Positions 37,786 to 48,180 of a stretch of DNA of 64,000 nucleotides are shown piece after piece. Location: contig NC_056725.1 in the NCBI RefSeq assembly GCF_019279795.1, forward strand, positions 1,605,956,793-1,606,020,792, written 5' to 3'. The notes beneath the pieces are model-generated. The model saw only the letters and a list, made by a program, of their open reading frames with translations. It ran no database searches and was not told the origin of the DNA. Source of the stretch: Protopterus annectens. Its lineage: Eukaryota > Chordata > Ceratodontiformes > Protopteridae. The position numbers and the translations under genes were made by a program. Numbering within the stretch: the stretch's first letter is position 1; each line of letters opens with the position of its first letter.

Positions 37786-39080
37786 GTGGCGAGGTGGGGC
37801 AGGGTCCCTCCTGCATGCAATCTGATGTTGGTGTCCATAGAGACACCGAAGATGATGATAGTACTGTTGAGGCACAGGTGGGGTTGTCAGGAGCTGAAAC
37901 AGCGCCATCATTTGACATCCCCCTTTTAGCCATCACAACCCCGCACACAGTGTCAGTGCTATACATACCCCATCACCAGTGGCCATAGTGAAGGGACAGC
38001 TGGTGTTAGGTGGCAGTGCACAGGAGAGTGTGGTAACCATGCCTACTGTGTCTGGTCACAGCAGGCATAGCCAGATGTCCAGCAGTGCACCACATAGGCA
38101 GATGTCCAAGGGTGCTCATGGTAAGGCTGCTGGCCATCATGCCCCTGTCAGACTCACCACAACTGGTACCACCAGGCACATGTTTCAGGCTGTCATGGTG
38201 GTGCAGGCACGTATGGAACATTACACCAGATAGGGTCTGAGGCTGCAGAGGGCTGCTCTGACATCTGCAAGTGACAACTTCTGTGAACTGTCTGGTGCCA
38301 TCCATGCTTATACCGAGCTCATGGATAGACGGTCTGGTGAGATGATGGCCCTCATCAACTGTGGTATGTCCATGCTTGAACATGTGATGGGAGTGCGGCG
38401 ATGGTGGCGTGGATGTAGGCCAGTAACACCAACAGCTGGCAGTCAACGTGGACGTGCTAGGATACCAAGGGGCTCCCATAGTGGCAGTACCAGCCTTGGC
38501 ACTGCTGGGGGGGGTGCTGTCCACACCACACCACTGCAGGCCATGAGCACATGGTCCTGGCCAGTCCCAGGAGGGACCTGGTTCCAGGAGACATCTGTCA
38601 TCATCAGGAGAGAGTAGCACATTGAGGTCTGTTCCTGGACATGTCCATGGAACTCCTAGCAGGCACAGTCCACGTGTCCATGGCCAGAGGCAGTGAACTG
38701 CACACCCTGCCAGGTATGGTCTGCAGCTGTCCATAAGCACCTATGTAGGGCAGCCACATTGCAGAACTGTGTGCATGCATATCCACACACTATACGAACA
38801 CACCTAGGGCAGCCCCATACCTACACACACCACATCACCACACCCAGTTCACCTCATTGCACCCCTCACCCACACACATGGTGTCAAATGTATGGCCCAC
38901 CCTCGGCCTCTGGAAAACCAACAACACACCCTATGCATATGATGATACCTGTGCCACATCACTGTCATCCATAACATCAATGCAGAGACAGGCTAATATG
39001 GTTCTGATGCACATGGTGACTGTACTAAAGTGCACCAAAGTACTGCAGTGTAACATGTTGTCAGGAGTAAAGTTTAATGC

Positions 39081-39094
39081 ATATATGTCAGGTA
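39081..39094 (+). repeat. 14-bp target site duplication, left
   Basis: ATATATGTCAGGTA, identical to 48,003-48,016 on the other side of the Penelope insertion. Confidence 0.92.
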
Positions 39095-39231
39095 TCCAAG
39101 AAGAAAGCTAGTGCTTAGCCTAATCCCAGTGCTTCCAATTATCAACAAATACAAAGTAAGAAAATCACTGGGAACTGCTGCTGTACGAACACAATAAATA
39201 TTTATTAAAACACTGAGAGTAAAAAACAACA

Positions 39232-39278
39232 AAGTGAGCGCTTTTGGGCTAAACCCTTCATCAGACAAAAATGCTCTT
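39232..39278 (-). ncRNA. Hammerhead-ribozyme-like motif, left terminal copy
   Basis: The minus strand reads GTCTGATGAAGGGTTTAGCC, then CAAAAGCGCTCAC. The CTGATGA box and the GGG/CCC helix II are kept, but the GAAA box is altered. It lies in the 3' UTR of the minus-strand copy. Confidence 0.6.
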
Positions 39279-39446
39279 ACAAACATCTCATTTTAAAAAA
39301 ATACTTACACCAATCAGTACTCAGAAAAAACCCGCCTTTTTCTGTGGGTTGTCCTAATACAAACTATTCAATTAGTAATTAAAGGCACATATTACTGCTG
39401 ATGTGTATTCAATAAAATAAAAAATAATAAAAATGAAAATAAAAAT

Positions 39447-39947
39447 TCAATAAAAAACACGCCTATTTTTGAGAGTGGGTTTCAGGGGTACCATATCATT
39501 CAGCCCTGGTTTAACATGGGCTGTTAGATCTAAAATCCATTGTGATTCTATAGCCTCTGTTTTCAGCCTGATATCACCACCTCTCTTATTGAGAAAAACA
39601 TTAGCAATCACCCTAAATTTAAAATTATGTGTTGGGTGATCCTTAACATGATTATATAGTGCATTGTGCTCATCACAATTCCTAATGGAGCCTAAATGTT
39701 GCAGGATCCTGGTCTTTAACATATTGTTGGTCTTGCCAACATAATATCCTTGACATGATGTACATCCTGCCATATATACCACATTAGTGGTCCTACAGGT
39801 AGCTTTCCCCTTAAATGTAAAACTCTTCCCTGTTAACGGATGTATAAAAACTGTCTCCCTATTAGTATATTCACAGGCCTTACAACTACCACATGGCACA
39901 GTGCCCTGGGACCTAGGTAAGCATGTGACATCATTATTGCCCCTATC
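39447..39947 (-). pseudogene. GIY-YIG endonuclease part of left Penelope copy
   Basis: This is the C-terminal endonuclease that nicks the target. A zinc-finger-like CGSCKACEY with a downstream H (IHPLTGKS) precedes VVYMAGCTSCQGYYVGKTNN, the GIY-YIG core. MLKTRILQHLGSI, with the catalytic-type Arg, and LYNHVKDHPTHNFKF follow, ending in KPTLKNRRVFY. It is in frame with the RT reading frame but separated from it by a break; the right copy is continuous here. Confidence 0.85.
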
Positions 39948-41813
39948 TCAACAGAGTATATCCTTCAGATTCTTGTTCCTCTTAAAACTAAACTGCGGGA
40001 CTTCCCCTACTATGTCACTCAGGTTCCTATCACTTGTAATGATATTCCAATTTCTCTTAATGATGTCACATACCCCTTGAATGTTACTCCCATAGGTCAA
40101 AGTCACTCTAGGTTTCATGTCCTTGTTCCTATCATTATTATTATAGCCATTTTGACTGCTGTCATTACTTTCTGACCTTGTATCTATACTAAGCCATGGC
40201 TTATATTTCCCTTTCCTATTATCACTGCCTCTTATAGCTGCTGCTTCCACTAAGTCAAGTCTATATCCCCTATCCTGAAAACACTTCTTCAAATTCACAA
40301 CCTCCTTCTCAAATTGGTCATCCATCAAACTAAGCCTAGATATCCTGCCCACCTGCCCTTCCACTATGTTGGAAAAGGTGAACCTAGGATGCATACTATC
40401 AAAGAGTAAGGAATTCTTCCAACTCTCTTTTCTAAATAGTTTTGAACTAAAACCTTCAGATGTAAGTTCAATAGTAACATCTAAAAAGTCCAGGGCCACA
40501 AACAAGCTCTTTATATCAAATCTCAGGAAAGAGGTAGTGGAATGCAAAAATTCCACAAAGGAGGTCAGCCTTTCTTCACCTCCCTTCCAAGCAATAAAGA
40601 TGTCATCCACAAATCGTAGGTAAACCCCTATGTGTTGATTCCAGTCACTGTTATTTAATACATGTTGTTTTTCCCAATAAGAGAGAACTAAATTAGCATA
40701 GGAGTTAGCACAGGGGGTTCCCATAGCTACCCCCTGTGCTTGCCTATACATTGTACCATTGCTCAAGAAAACATTGTTCTCCAGAACTAATTTCAATGAC
40801 TCCTCTATGAGAAATAGTTCTCTCTCTGCAACACCCATGTCCCTTAAAATCCCTGCACAGGCCAATATTCCATACTCATTACCTATCACTGTGAATAAAC
40901 TATGTACATCTAAACTTACTAACATAATCCCTTCCTGTCTGCCTTCCCTATTCATCTCACCCAAGATCTTTAGGAAGTGTGCAGTATCCTTCAAAACATT
41001 ATCCATGAGATCAACGTAGGGTCTAAGTGTGCATTCCAGCCATATAGATAAATTCTCAGTGACCCAGCCCCTACCCGACACTATAGGTCTAAGTGGTGGG
41101 TCAATCAGTGACTTGTGTACTTTGGGTAGAGCCTTGAACACTGGAATGACTGGTTTATCTACATGAACAAAATCTTTAGGGTCCTGTGTTATGTACATGT
41201 TAGCAAATAGCCATTCTACACGTACATGTACCTTACTTATGATGTTCTTAATTTCTACTGGATTAATCATATGATAGATCTCTCTTTCTGATAGCAGTTC
41301 TGATATCTTCCTATTGTACCAGTCAGTGTCCAAGACAACTACTCCCCCTCCTTTGTCTGCCATCCTTATCGTCAGATCTTGATTTTTAATAAGTTTCTCT
41401 AAGGCCTGTCTTTGCTCATTAGTTAAATTATAAAAACAGTTTTTCCCTTTTTCTTGCAAGAGCTTACACAAATCACTCTCACATTTGTTAATAAATAAAT
41501 TCAGTGCTGATGAAAATGGGGGAATATAGCTACTGGGTTTTTGTTGGCCCATACTAGAACCTTGTGCCCCTCCATATATCTTATTCAACATTACCTTTCG
41601 GAAATACAACATTAAATCCAGCACTATATCACTATACATACAAGGTTTACTTGGTACAAATGTCATTCCTCTATTCAAAACATATATTTCGGCAGCATTT
41701 AGTGTATATTTAGATAAATTAAATACAATACCATGAATAAAACAACATGAAGTCAATTCAAAGTCCTCCTTTTGTTCATCGAGTCCCTGTCGTCGCTCCG
41801 TGACCGCTTCCAC
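39948..41813 (-). CDS. Reverse transcriptase of left Penelope copy (621 codons open)
   Basis: This is the Penelope-like RT, the longest real open frame in the window. Motifs in order are: NLSKYTLNAAEIYVLNRGMT (the LxxGLxFxP-type N-terminal box), MADKGGGVVVLDTDWYN (DKG box), VFKALPKVHKSLIDPPLRPI (RT1/2), MLVSLDVHSLFT (motif A, catalytic Asp), MYRQAQGVAMGTPCANSYAN (motif B), YLRFVDDIFIAW (motif C with two catalytic Asp), and FDIKSLFVALDFLDVTI (motif D/E region). The first ATG is downstream of the N-terminal box. The frame overlaps the end of ORF1 by about 60 nt in the -1 frame, so it is likely made as a fusion or by reinitiation. Confidence 0.9.
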   Translation of the reverse strand: MEAVTERRQGLDEQKEDFELTSCCFIHGIVFNLSKYTLNAAEIYVLNRGMTFVPSKPCMYSDIVLDLMLYFRKVMLNKIYGGAQGSSMGQQKPSSYIPPFSSALNLFINKCESDLCKLLQEKGKNCFYNLTNEQRQALEKLIKNQDLTIRMADKGGGVVVLDTDWYNRKISELLSEREIYHMINPVEIKNIISKVHVRVEWLFANMYITQDPKDFVHVDKPVIPVFKALPKVHKSLIDPPLRPIVSGRGWVTENLSIWLECTLRPYVDLMDNVLKDTAHFLKILGEMNREGRQEGIMLVSLDVHSLFTVIGNEYGILACAGILRDMGVAERELFLIEESLKLVLENNVFLSNGTMYRQAQGVAMGTPCANSYANLVLSYWEKQHVLNNSDWNQHIGVYLRFVDDIFIAWKGGEERLTSFVEFLHSTTSFLRFDIKSLFVALDFLDVTIELTSEGFSSKLFRKESWKNSLLFDSMHPRFTFSNIVEGQVGRISRLSLMDDQFEKEVVNLKKCFQDRGYRLDLVEAAAIRGSDNRKGKYKPWLSIDTRSESNDSSQNGYNNNDRNKDMKPRVTLTYGSNIQGVCDIIKRNWNIITSDRNLSDIVGEVPQFSFKRNKNLKDILC

Positions 41814-42932
41814 TGACCTTTCCTCTTGACATTCATGGGCAACGTGCCCAAAAAATAATCCTGTCCTAGTAGCACTTTAGGACGTGCTCCCATGTCCCTT
41901 GAAACAGGCACTGATTCTACCCTCTCATTAAAAGTATCTTGCAAACTAGTCAAGGGAGTCACAGATGTAATCAATGTCCCTCCCTTAACTGAATCACTTT
42001 GATTACAGTCAGTATTCAACGGCCCTTCCAAATTCGCCGATTCTTTGCCTGTGACTGCTAAGTCACAAGCAGTAATCACATTCAAAGTTTGTGCAAATTG
42101 GGAAGCTCGTATTTCGCTGTCAATAGCTACCACTCTTTCATTAGCCATTAACGGATTCCCGTAAAGCGTCAACCGGAACTGTTGTTGCTGTGAATGTCTC
42201 TGTATTAGACGTCAAACGACCGCGCCGCTCCTCTGCATTCATAGGTCTCCCTCTGGGTCGCTGTGGCCTCCATGTATTATTAGAGGATCGAGGGGTATTC
42301 TTCGGCCACAAGAAGATATTGCCCCTCAAAAAATCTTCATAGTCTCGCCTTAATTTACCCATTTTCAAAGTTCTTAATTTATCATCATTATCCAAAAGAC
42401 CCTGATGTATCTGCTCCAATCGGGTCTTATGATGTGGTTCCCGGAAATTGTCCGTCAACTTCTGCTTTGCATTGGATACCTCACATTTCAAATCTGCAAC
42501 TTCTGAAGAGAAAAAAGTTATCAACAACTCCATATATTGAAAGCTTGTTTTTATATTGATAGCCTGCCACTTAGCTAATAAATCTGGATACTTGTCCCCT
42601 TGTGTTGGCATGCACATAACACGCATGCCCCTCGGGACAATGCCATAATCCAGACAAGCCTCCAAGTGATAGGCTTGACATTGTAGTCGTTGTAGCCTCA
42701 TGGCCTTAAAATTAAGGTCACGAGCCAAGTCTTCAAAAGTTTTGTCCATCGCTAGCGGTTTCAACGGCTCTTCACTATTGTTCCTCAAAACAGAGAAACC
42801 CAAATTTAGCAGAGGATTCTGCTGCGTTGTCAGTTTATCTGTGCACCAAATATCCATAGCCAAACCACGACTGCCTACTGCTGACATTGTATTCAGTCCA
42901 TTGGTTACGGTATTTCCTTCAGCAGCATGCAT
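41753..42932 (-). pseudogene. ORF1 of left Penelope copy
   Basis: This is the upstream frame of the element. The first ATG at 42,932 gives MHAAEGNTVTNGLN; the open frame begins slightly earlier, across the pLTR junction. It is about 400 codons with one frame break. It contains a helical, coiled-coil-like middle (SSEVADLKCEVSNAKQKL), then PRGRPMNAEERRGRL, and a basic end KRSRSDDRDSMNKRRTLN that could be a nuclear signal or nucleic-acid-binding tail. No enzymatic motif is seen. The right-hand copy (44,223-45,393) has the same layout. Confidence 0.75.
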
Positions 42933-42957
42933 AGCACAATAAGCCAAAAGTAGAAAA

Positions 42958-43646
42958 TCCAAGAAGAAAGCTAGTGCTTAGCCTAATCCCAGTGCTTCCA
43001 ATTATCAACAAATACAAAGTAAGAAAATCACTGGGAACTGCTGCTGTACGAACACAATAAATATTTATTGAAACACTGAGAGTAAAAAACAACAAAGTGA
43101 GCGCTGGCTAAACCCTTCATCAGACAAAAGTGCTCTTACAAACATCTCATTTTTAAAAATACTTACACCAATCAGTACTCAGAAAAAACCCGCCTTTTTC
43201 TGTGGGTTGTCCTAATACAAACTATTCAATTAATAATTAAAGGCACATATTACTGCTGATGTGTATTCAATAAAATAAAAAATAATAATAAAAATGAAAA
43301 TAAAAATTCAATAAAAAACACGCCTATTTTTGAGAGTGGGTTTCAGGGGTACCATATCATTCAGCCCTGGTTTAACATGGGCTGTTAGATCTAAAATCCA
43401 TTGTGATTCTATAGCCTCTGTTTTCAGCCTGATATCACCACCTCTCTTATTGAGAAAAACATTAGCAATCACCCTAAATTTAAAATTATGTGTTGGGTGA
43501 TCCTTAACATGATTATATAGTGCATTGTGCTCATCACAATTCCTAATGGAGCCTAAATGTTGCAGGATCCTGGTCTTTAACATATTGTTGGTCTTGCCAA
43601 CATAATATCCTTGACATGATGTAGATCCTGCCATATATACCACATT
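42958..43646 (-). repeat. Left inner pLTR (3' partial Penelope copy)
   Basis: A same-strand partial copy upstream of the left full copy. It starts inside the GIY-YIG domain (VVYMAGSTSCQGYYVGKTNN) and includes the 3' UTR. Its 3' end (complement ending TTCTTGGA) joins directly to the 5' start of the full copy at 42,957/42,958. Confidence 0.88.
43092..43138 (-). ncRNA. Hammerhead-ribozyme-like motif, left inner copy
   Basis: The minus strand has GTCTGATGAAGGGTTTAGCC directly followed by AGCGCTCAC, so the second core box is missing. Probably inactive. Confidence 0.55.
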
Positions 43647-44197
43647 GATGTCACATGCTTACCTAGGTCCCAGGGCACTGTGCCATGTGGTAGTTGTAAG
43701 GCCTGTGAATATATTAATAGGGAGACAGTTTTTATACATCCGTTAACAGGGAAGAGTTTTACATTTAAGGGGAAAGCTACCTGTAGGACCACTAATGTGG
43801 TATATATGGCAGGATGTACATCATGTCAAGGATATTATATTGGCAAGACCAACAATATGTTAAAGACCAGGATCCTGCAACAAATACACATCAGCAGTAA
43901 TATGTGCCTTTAATTATTAATTGAATAGTTTGTATTAGGACAACCCACAGAAAAAGGCGGTTTTTTTCTGAGTACTGATTGGTGTAAGTATTTTTTAAAA
44001 ATGAGATGTTTGTAAGAGCACTTTTGTCTGCTGAAGGGTTTAGCCCGAAAGCGCTCACTTTGTTGTTTTTTACTCTCAGTGTTTTAATAAATATTTATTG
44101 TGTTCATACAGCAGCAGTTCCCAGTGATTTTCTTACTTTGTATTTGTGGATAATTGGAAGCACTGGGATTAGGCTAAGCACTAGCTTTCTTCTTGGA
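43647..44197 (+). repeat. Right inner pLTR (3' partial Penelope copy)
   Basis: Mirror counterpart on the plus strand. It starts slightly more 5' (GATGTCACATGCTTACC, before the zinc-finger-like motif) and has an internal deletion of roughly 290 bp that removes the end of GIY-YIG and the start of the 3' UTR. It ends TTCTTGGA at 44,197, joined to the 5' start of the right full copy. Confidence 0.88.
44014..44060 (+). ncRNA. Hammerhead-ribozyme-like motif, right inner copy
   Basis: GTCTGCTGAAGGGTTTAGCC, then CGAAAGCGCTCAC. The second core box and the self-complementary AGCGCT helix III are intact, but the first core box is altered. Confidence 0.62.
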
Positions 44198-44222
44198 TTT
44201 TCTACTTTTGGCTTATTGTGCT

Positions 44223-45393
44223 ATGCATGCTGCTGAAGGAAATACCGTAACCAATGGACTGAATACAATGTCAGCAGTAGGCAGTCGTGGTTTGGCTATG
44301 GATATTTGGTGCACAGATAAACTGACAATGCAGCAGAATCCTCTGCTTAATTTGGGTTTCTCTGTTTTGAGGAACAATGGTGAAGAGCCGTTGAAACCGC
44401 TAGCGATGGACAAACCTTTTGAAGACTTGGCTCGTGGACCTTAATTTAAGGCCATGAGGCTACACTACAATGGCAAGCCTACCACTTGGAGGCTTGTCTG
44501 ATTATGGCATTGTCCCAAGGGGCATGGTTATGTGCATGCCAACAAGGGACAAGTATCCAGATTTATTAGCTAAGTTGCAGGCTATCAATATAAAAACAAG
44601 CTTTCAATATATGGAGTTGTTGATAACTTTTTTCTCTTCAGAAGTTGCAGATTTGAAATGTGAGGTATCCAATGCAAAGCAGAAGTTGACGGAGAATTTC
44701 TGGGAACCACATCATAAGACCCGATTGGAGCAGACACATCAGGGTCTTCTGGATAATGATGATAAATTAAGAACTTTGAAAATGGGTAAATTAAGGCAAG
44801 ACTATAAAGATTTTTCGAGGGGCAATATCTTCGTGTGGCCGAAGAATACCCCTCGATCCTCTAATAATAAATGGAGGCCACAGGGACCCAGAGGGAGACC
44901 TATGAATGCAGAGGAGCGGCGCGGTCATTTGACATCTAATACAAAGACATTCACAGCAACAACAGTTCCGGTTGACGTTTTGGCGGGGAATCCGTTAATG
45001 GCTAATGAAAGAGTGGTAGCTATTGACAGCGAAATACGAGCTTCCCAATTTGCACAAACTTCGAATGTGATTACTGCTCGTGACTTAGCAGTCACGGGCA
45101 AAGAATCGGCAAATTTGGAAGGGCCGTTGAATACTGACTGTAATCAAAGTGATTCAGTTAAGGGACGGACATTGATTACATCTGTGACTCCCTTGACTAG
45201 TTTGCAAGATACATTTAATGAGAGGGTAGAATCAGTGCCTGTTTCAGGGGACATGGGAGCGCGTCCTGAAGTGCTACTAGGACAGGATTATTTTTTGGGC
45301 ATGTTGCCCATGAATGTCAAGAGGAAAGGTCCGTGGAAGCGGTCATGGAGTGACGACAGGGACTCGATGAACAAAAGGAGGACTTTGAATTGA
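44223..45393 (+). pseudogene. ORF1 of right Penelope copy
   Basis: Same protein as 42,932-41,753, with one frame break near its first quarter, then open for 307 codons to KRRTLN. Because the left and right copies are broken at different places, neither break is part of the original element. Confidence 0.75.
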
Positions 45394-47702
45394 CTTCATG
45401 TTGTTTTATTCATGGTATTGTATTTAATTTATCTAAATATACACTAAATGCTGCCAAAATATATGTTTTGAATAGAGGAATGACATTTGTACCAAGTAAA
45501 CCTTGTATGTATAGTGATATAGTGCTGGATTTAATGTTGTATTGCCGAAAGGTAATGTTGAATAAGATATATGGAGGGGCACAAGGTTCTAGTATGGGCC
45601 AACATAAACCCAGTAGCTATATTCCCCCATTTTCACCAGCACTGAATTTATTTATTAACAAATGTGAGAGTGATTTGTGTAAGCTCTTGCAAGAAAAAGG
45701 GAAAAACTGTTTTTATAATTTAACTAATGAGCAAAGACAGGCCTTAGAGTAACTTAGTAAAAATCAAGATCTGACGATAAGGATGGCAGACAAAGGAGGG
45801 GGAGTAGTTGTCTTGGACACTGACTGGTACAATAGGAAGATATCAGAACTGCTATCAGAAAGAGAGGTCTATCATATGATTAATCCAGTAGAAATTAAGA
45901 ACATCATAAGTAAGGTACATGTAAGTGTAGAATGGCTATATGCTAACATGTACATAACACAGGACCTTAAAGATTTTTTTCATGTAGATAAACCAGTCAT
46001 TCCAGTGTTCAAGGCTCTACCCAAAGTACACAAGTCACTGATTGACCCACCACTTAGACCTATAGTGTCGTGTAGGGGCTGGGTCACTGAGAATTTATCT
46101 ATATGGCTGGAATGCACACTTAGACCCTACGTTGATCTCATGGATAATGTTTTGAAGGATACTGCACACTTCCTAAAGATCTTGGGTGAGATGAATAGGG
46201 AAGGCAGACAGGAAGGAATTATGTTAGTAAGTTTAGATGTACATAGTTTATTCACAGTGATAGGTAATGAGTATGGAATATTGGCCTGTGTAGGGATTTT
46301 AAGGGACATGGGTGTTGCAGAGAGAGAACTATTTCTCATAGAGGAGTCATTGAAATTAGTTCTGGAGAACAATGTTTTCTTGAGCAATGGTACAATGTAT
46401 AAGCAAGCACAGGGGGTAGCTATGGGAACCCCCTGTGCTAACTCCTATGCTAATTTAGTTCTCTCTTATTGGGAAAAACAACATGTATTAAATAACAGTG
46501 ACTGGAATCAACACATAGGGGTTTACCTACGATTTGTGGATGACATCTTTATTGCTTGGAAGGGAGGTGAAGAAAGGCTGACCTCCTTTGTGGAATTTTT
46601 GCATTCCACTACCTCCTTCCTGAGATTTGATATAAAGAGCTCGTTTGTGGCCCTGGACTTTTTAGATGTTACTATTGAACTTACATCTGAAGGTTTTAGT
46701 TCAAAACTATTTAGAAAAGAGAGTTGGAAGAATTCCTTACTCTCTTTTGATAGTATGCATCCTAGGTTCACCTTTTCCAACATAGTGGAAGGGCAGGTGG
46801 GCAGGATATCTAGGCTTAGTTTGATGGATGACCAATTTTAGAAGGAGGTTGTGAATTTGAAGAAGTGTTTTCAGGATAGGGGATATAGACATGACTTAGT
46901 GGAAGCAGCAGCTATAAGAGGCAGTGATAATAGGAAAGGGAAATATAAGCCATGGCTTAGTATAGATACAAGGTCAGAAAGTAATGACAGCAGTCAAAAT
47001 GGCTATAATAATAATGATAGGAACAAGGACATGAAACCTAGAGTGACTTTGACCTATGGGAGTAACATTCAAGGGGTATGTGACATCATTAAGAGAAATT
47101 GGAATATCATTACAAGTGATAGGAACCTGAGTGACATAGTAGGGGAAGTCCCGCAGTTAAGATATAAGAGGAACAAGAATCTGAAGGATATACTCTGTCG
47201 AGATAGGGGCAATAATGATGTCACATGCTTACCTAGGTCCCAGGGCACTGTGCCATGTGGTAGTTGTAAGGCCTGTGAATATATTAATAGGGAGACAGTT
47301 TTTATACATCCGTTAACAGGGAAGAGTTTTACATTTAAGGGGAAAGCTACCTGTAGGACCACTAATGTGGTATATATGGCAGGAAGTACATCATGTCAAG
47401 GATATTATGTTGGCAAGACCAACAATATGTTAAAGACCAGGATCCTGCAACATTTAGGCTCCATTAGGAATTGTGATGAGCACAATGCACTATATAATCA
47501 TGTTAAGGATCACCCAACACATCATTTTAAATTTAGGGTGATTGCTAATGTTTTCCTCAATAAGAGAGGTGGTGATATCAGGCTGAAAACAGAGGCTATA
47601 GAATCACAATGGATTTTAGATCTAACAGCCCATGTTAAACCAGGGATGAATGATATGGTACCCCTGAAACCCACTCTCAAAAATAGGCGTGTTTTTTATT
47701 GA
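45390..47702 (+). pseudogene. RT plus GIY-YIG of right Penelope copy
   Basis: Same domain order as the left copy: LNAAKIYVLNRGMTFVP, ADKGGGVVVLD, FKALPKVHKSLIDPPLRPI, LVSLDVHSLFT, QGVAMGTPCANSYAN and FVDDIFIAW. The connector (KNLKDILC) then runs unbroken into CGSCKACEY and the GIY-YIG domain VVYMAGSTSCQGYYVGKTNN, ending KNRRVFY at 47,702. It has about three breaks in the RT part. The relation to ORF1 (-1 frame) is the same as on the left. Confidence 0.88.
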
Positions 47703-47872
47703 ATTTTTATTTTCATTTTTATTATTATTTTTTATTTTATTGAATACACATCAGCAGTAATATGTGCCTTTAATTATTAATTGAATAGTTTGTATTAGGA
47801 CAACCCACAGAAAAAGGCGTTTTTTTTTCTGAGTACTGATTGGTGTAAGTATTTTTTAAAAATGAGATGTTT

Positions 47873-47922
47873 GTAAGAGCACTTTTGTCTGATGAAGGGT
47901 TTAGCCCGAAAGTGCTCACTTT
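47873..47922 (+). ncRNA. Hammerhead-ribozyme-like motif, right terminal copy
   Basis: GTCTGATGAAGGGTTTAGCC, then CGAAAGTGCTCAC. Both conserved core boxes (CTGATGA and GAAA) are present, with a 3-bp GGG/CCC helix II. The TC before AC is the expected cleavage position. Helix III here is AGTGCT rather than AGCGCT. Of the four copies this has the best core. Confidence 0.68.
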
Positions 47923-48002
47923 GTTGTTTTTTACTCTCAGTGTTTTAATAAATATTTATTGTGTTCGTACAGCAGCAGTTCCCAGTGATTTTCTTACTTT
48001 GT

Positions 48003-48016
48003 ATATATGTCAGGTA
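48003..48016 (+). repeat. 14-bp target site duplication, right
   Basis: Identical to 39,081-39,094. Confidence 0.92.
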
Positions 48017-48180
48017 CTGTAGCTGTCCAGCAATGATGCACTATAGCTGTTAGTAACACTGGTTGATTGTGGTCTCCATAATGTTATCCATTTTTGTTGT
48101 AGGTGTACGTGTCAGCAGGAGGATGGTCTGCAGTCATATTCCACAATGGGGTATGGCACTGTGGTGACACCATGGCTGTG

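Larger units (their letters stand above)
39095..48002. mobile_element. Penelope-like element, head-to-head inverted dimer with pLTRs
   Basis: An 8,908-bp insertion framed by a perfect 14-bp target duplication. From the left it contains a near-complete copy on the minus strand (42,957 down to 39,095), a partial 3' copy on the minus strand (43,646-42,958), a partial 3' copy on the plus strand (43,647-44,197), and a near-complete copy on the plus strand (44,198-48,002). Each near-complete copy is thus preceded by a same-strand partial copy, the pLTR layout of Penelope-like elements, and the two halves mirror each other about 43,647. The halves are almost identical by eye, which points to recent insertion. 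The right end lacks about 55 bp of 3' sequence present at the left end. The encoded RT plus GIY-YIG endonuclease and zinc-finger-like CGSCKAC place it with endonuclease-bearing Penelope-like elements, most like the Neptune group. Confidence 0.92.
34741..48180 (+). pseudogene. Harbinger-type Myb/SANT-like gene B, copy 2 (split by Penelope insertion)
   Basis: Exon 1 (34,741-35,152) is fully open. It starts MPNGWLLAYSTAENDIVINH and continues LIQHYPVLFGWATHEQQEWT, ALWKDLLHRANDVGLHNHSY and EQVRHHCSDVL, a Myb/SANT-like domain of about residues 8-72. An alpha-helical C-terminal part ends EECAG. The donor is GTAAGG in phase 1. Exon 2 is 39 nt (35,385-35,423). Exon 3 (37,786 to about 38,713) opens with GGEVGQGPS in phase 1 and later encodes HRQMSKGAHGK and ELMDRRSGEMMALINCGMSM, with frame breaks. 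Exon 4 starts at 48,103. The start follows a TTTCAG acceptor, so an upstream leader exon is possible. The protein would be the DNA-binding partner of transposase T2. The 8.9-kb Penelope element sits in intron 3. Confidence 0.66.

Noticed and set aside
39095-48002. Reading the repeated ends as LTRs of an LTR retrotransposon
   Set aside because: The RT motifs with a DKG box, the GIY-YIG endonuclease, the partial and inverted copies, and the absence of gag, protease, integrase or primer-binding site point to a Penelope-like element with pLTRs.
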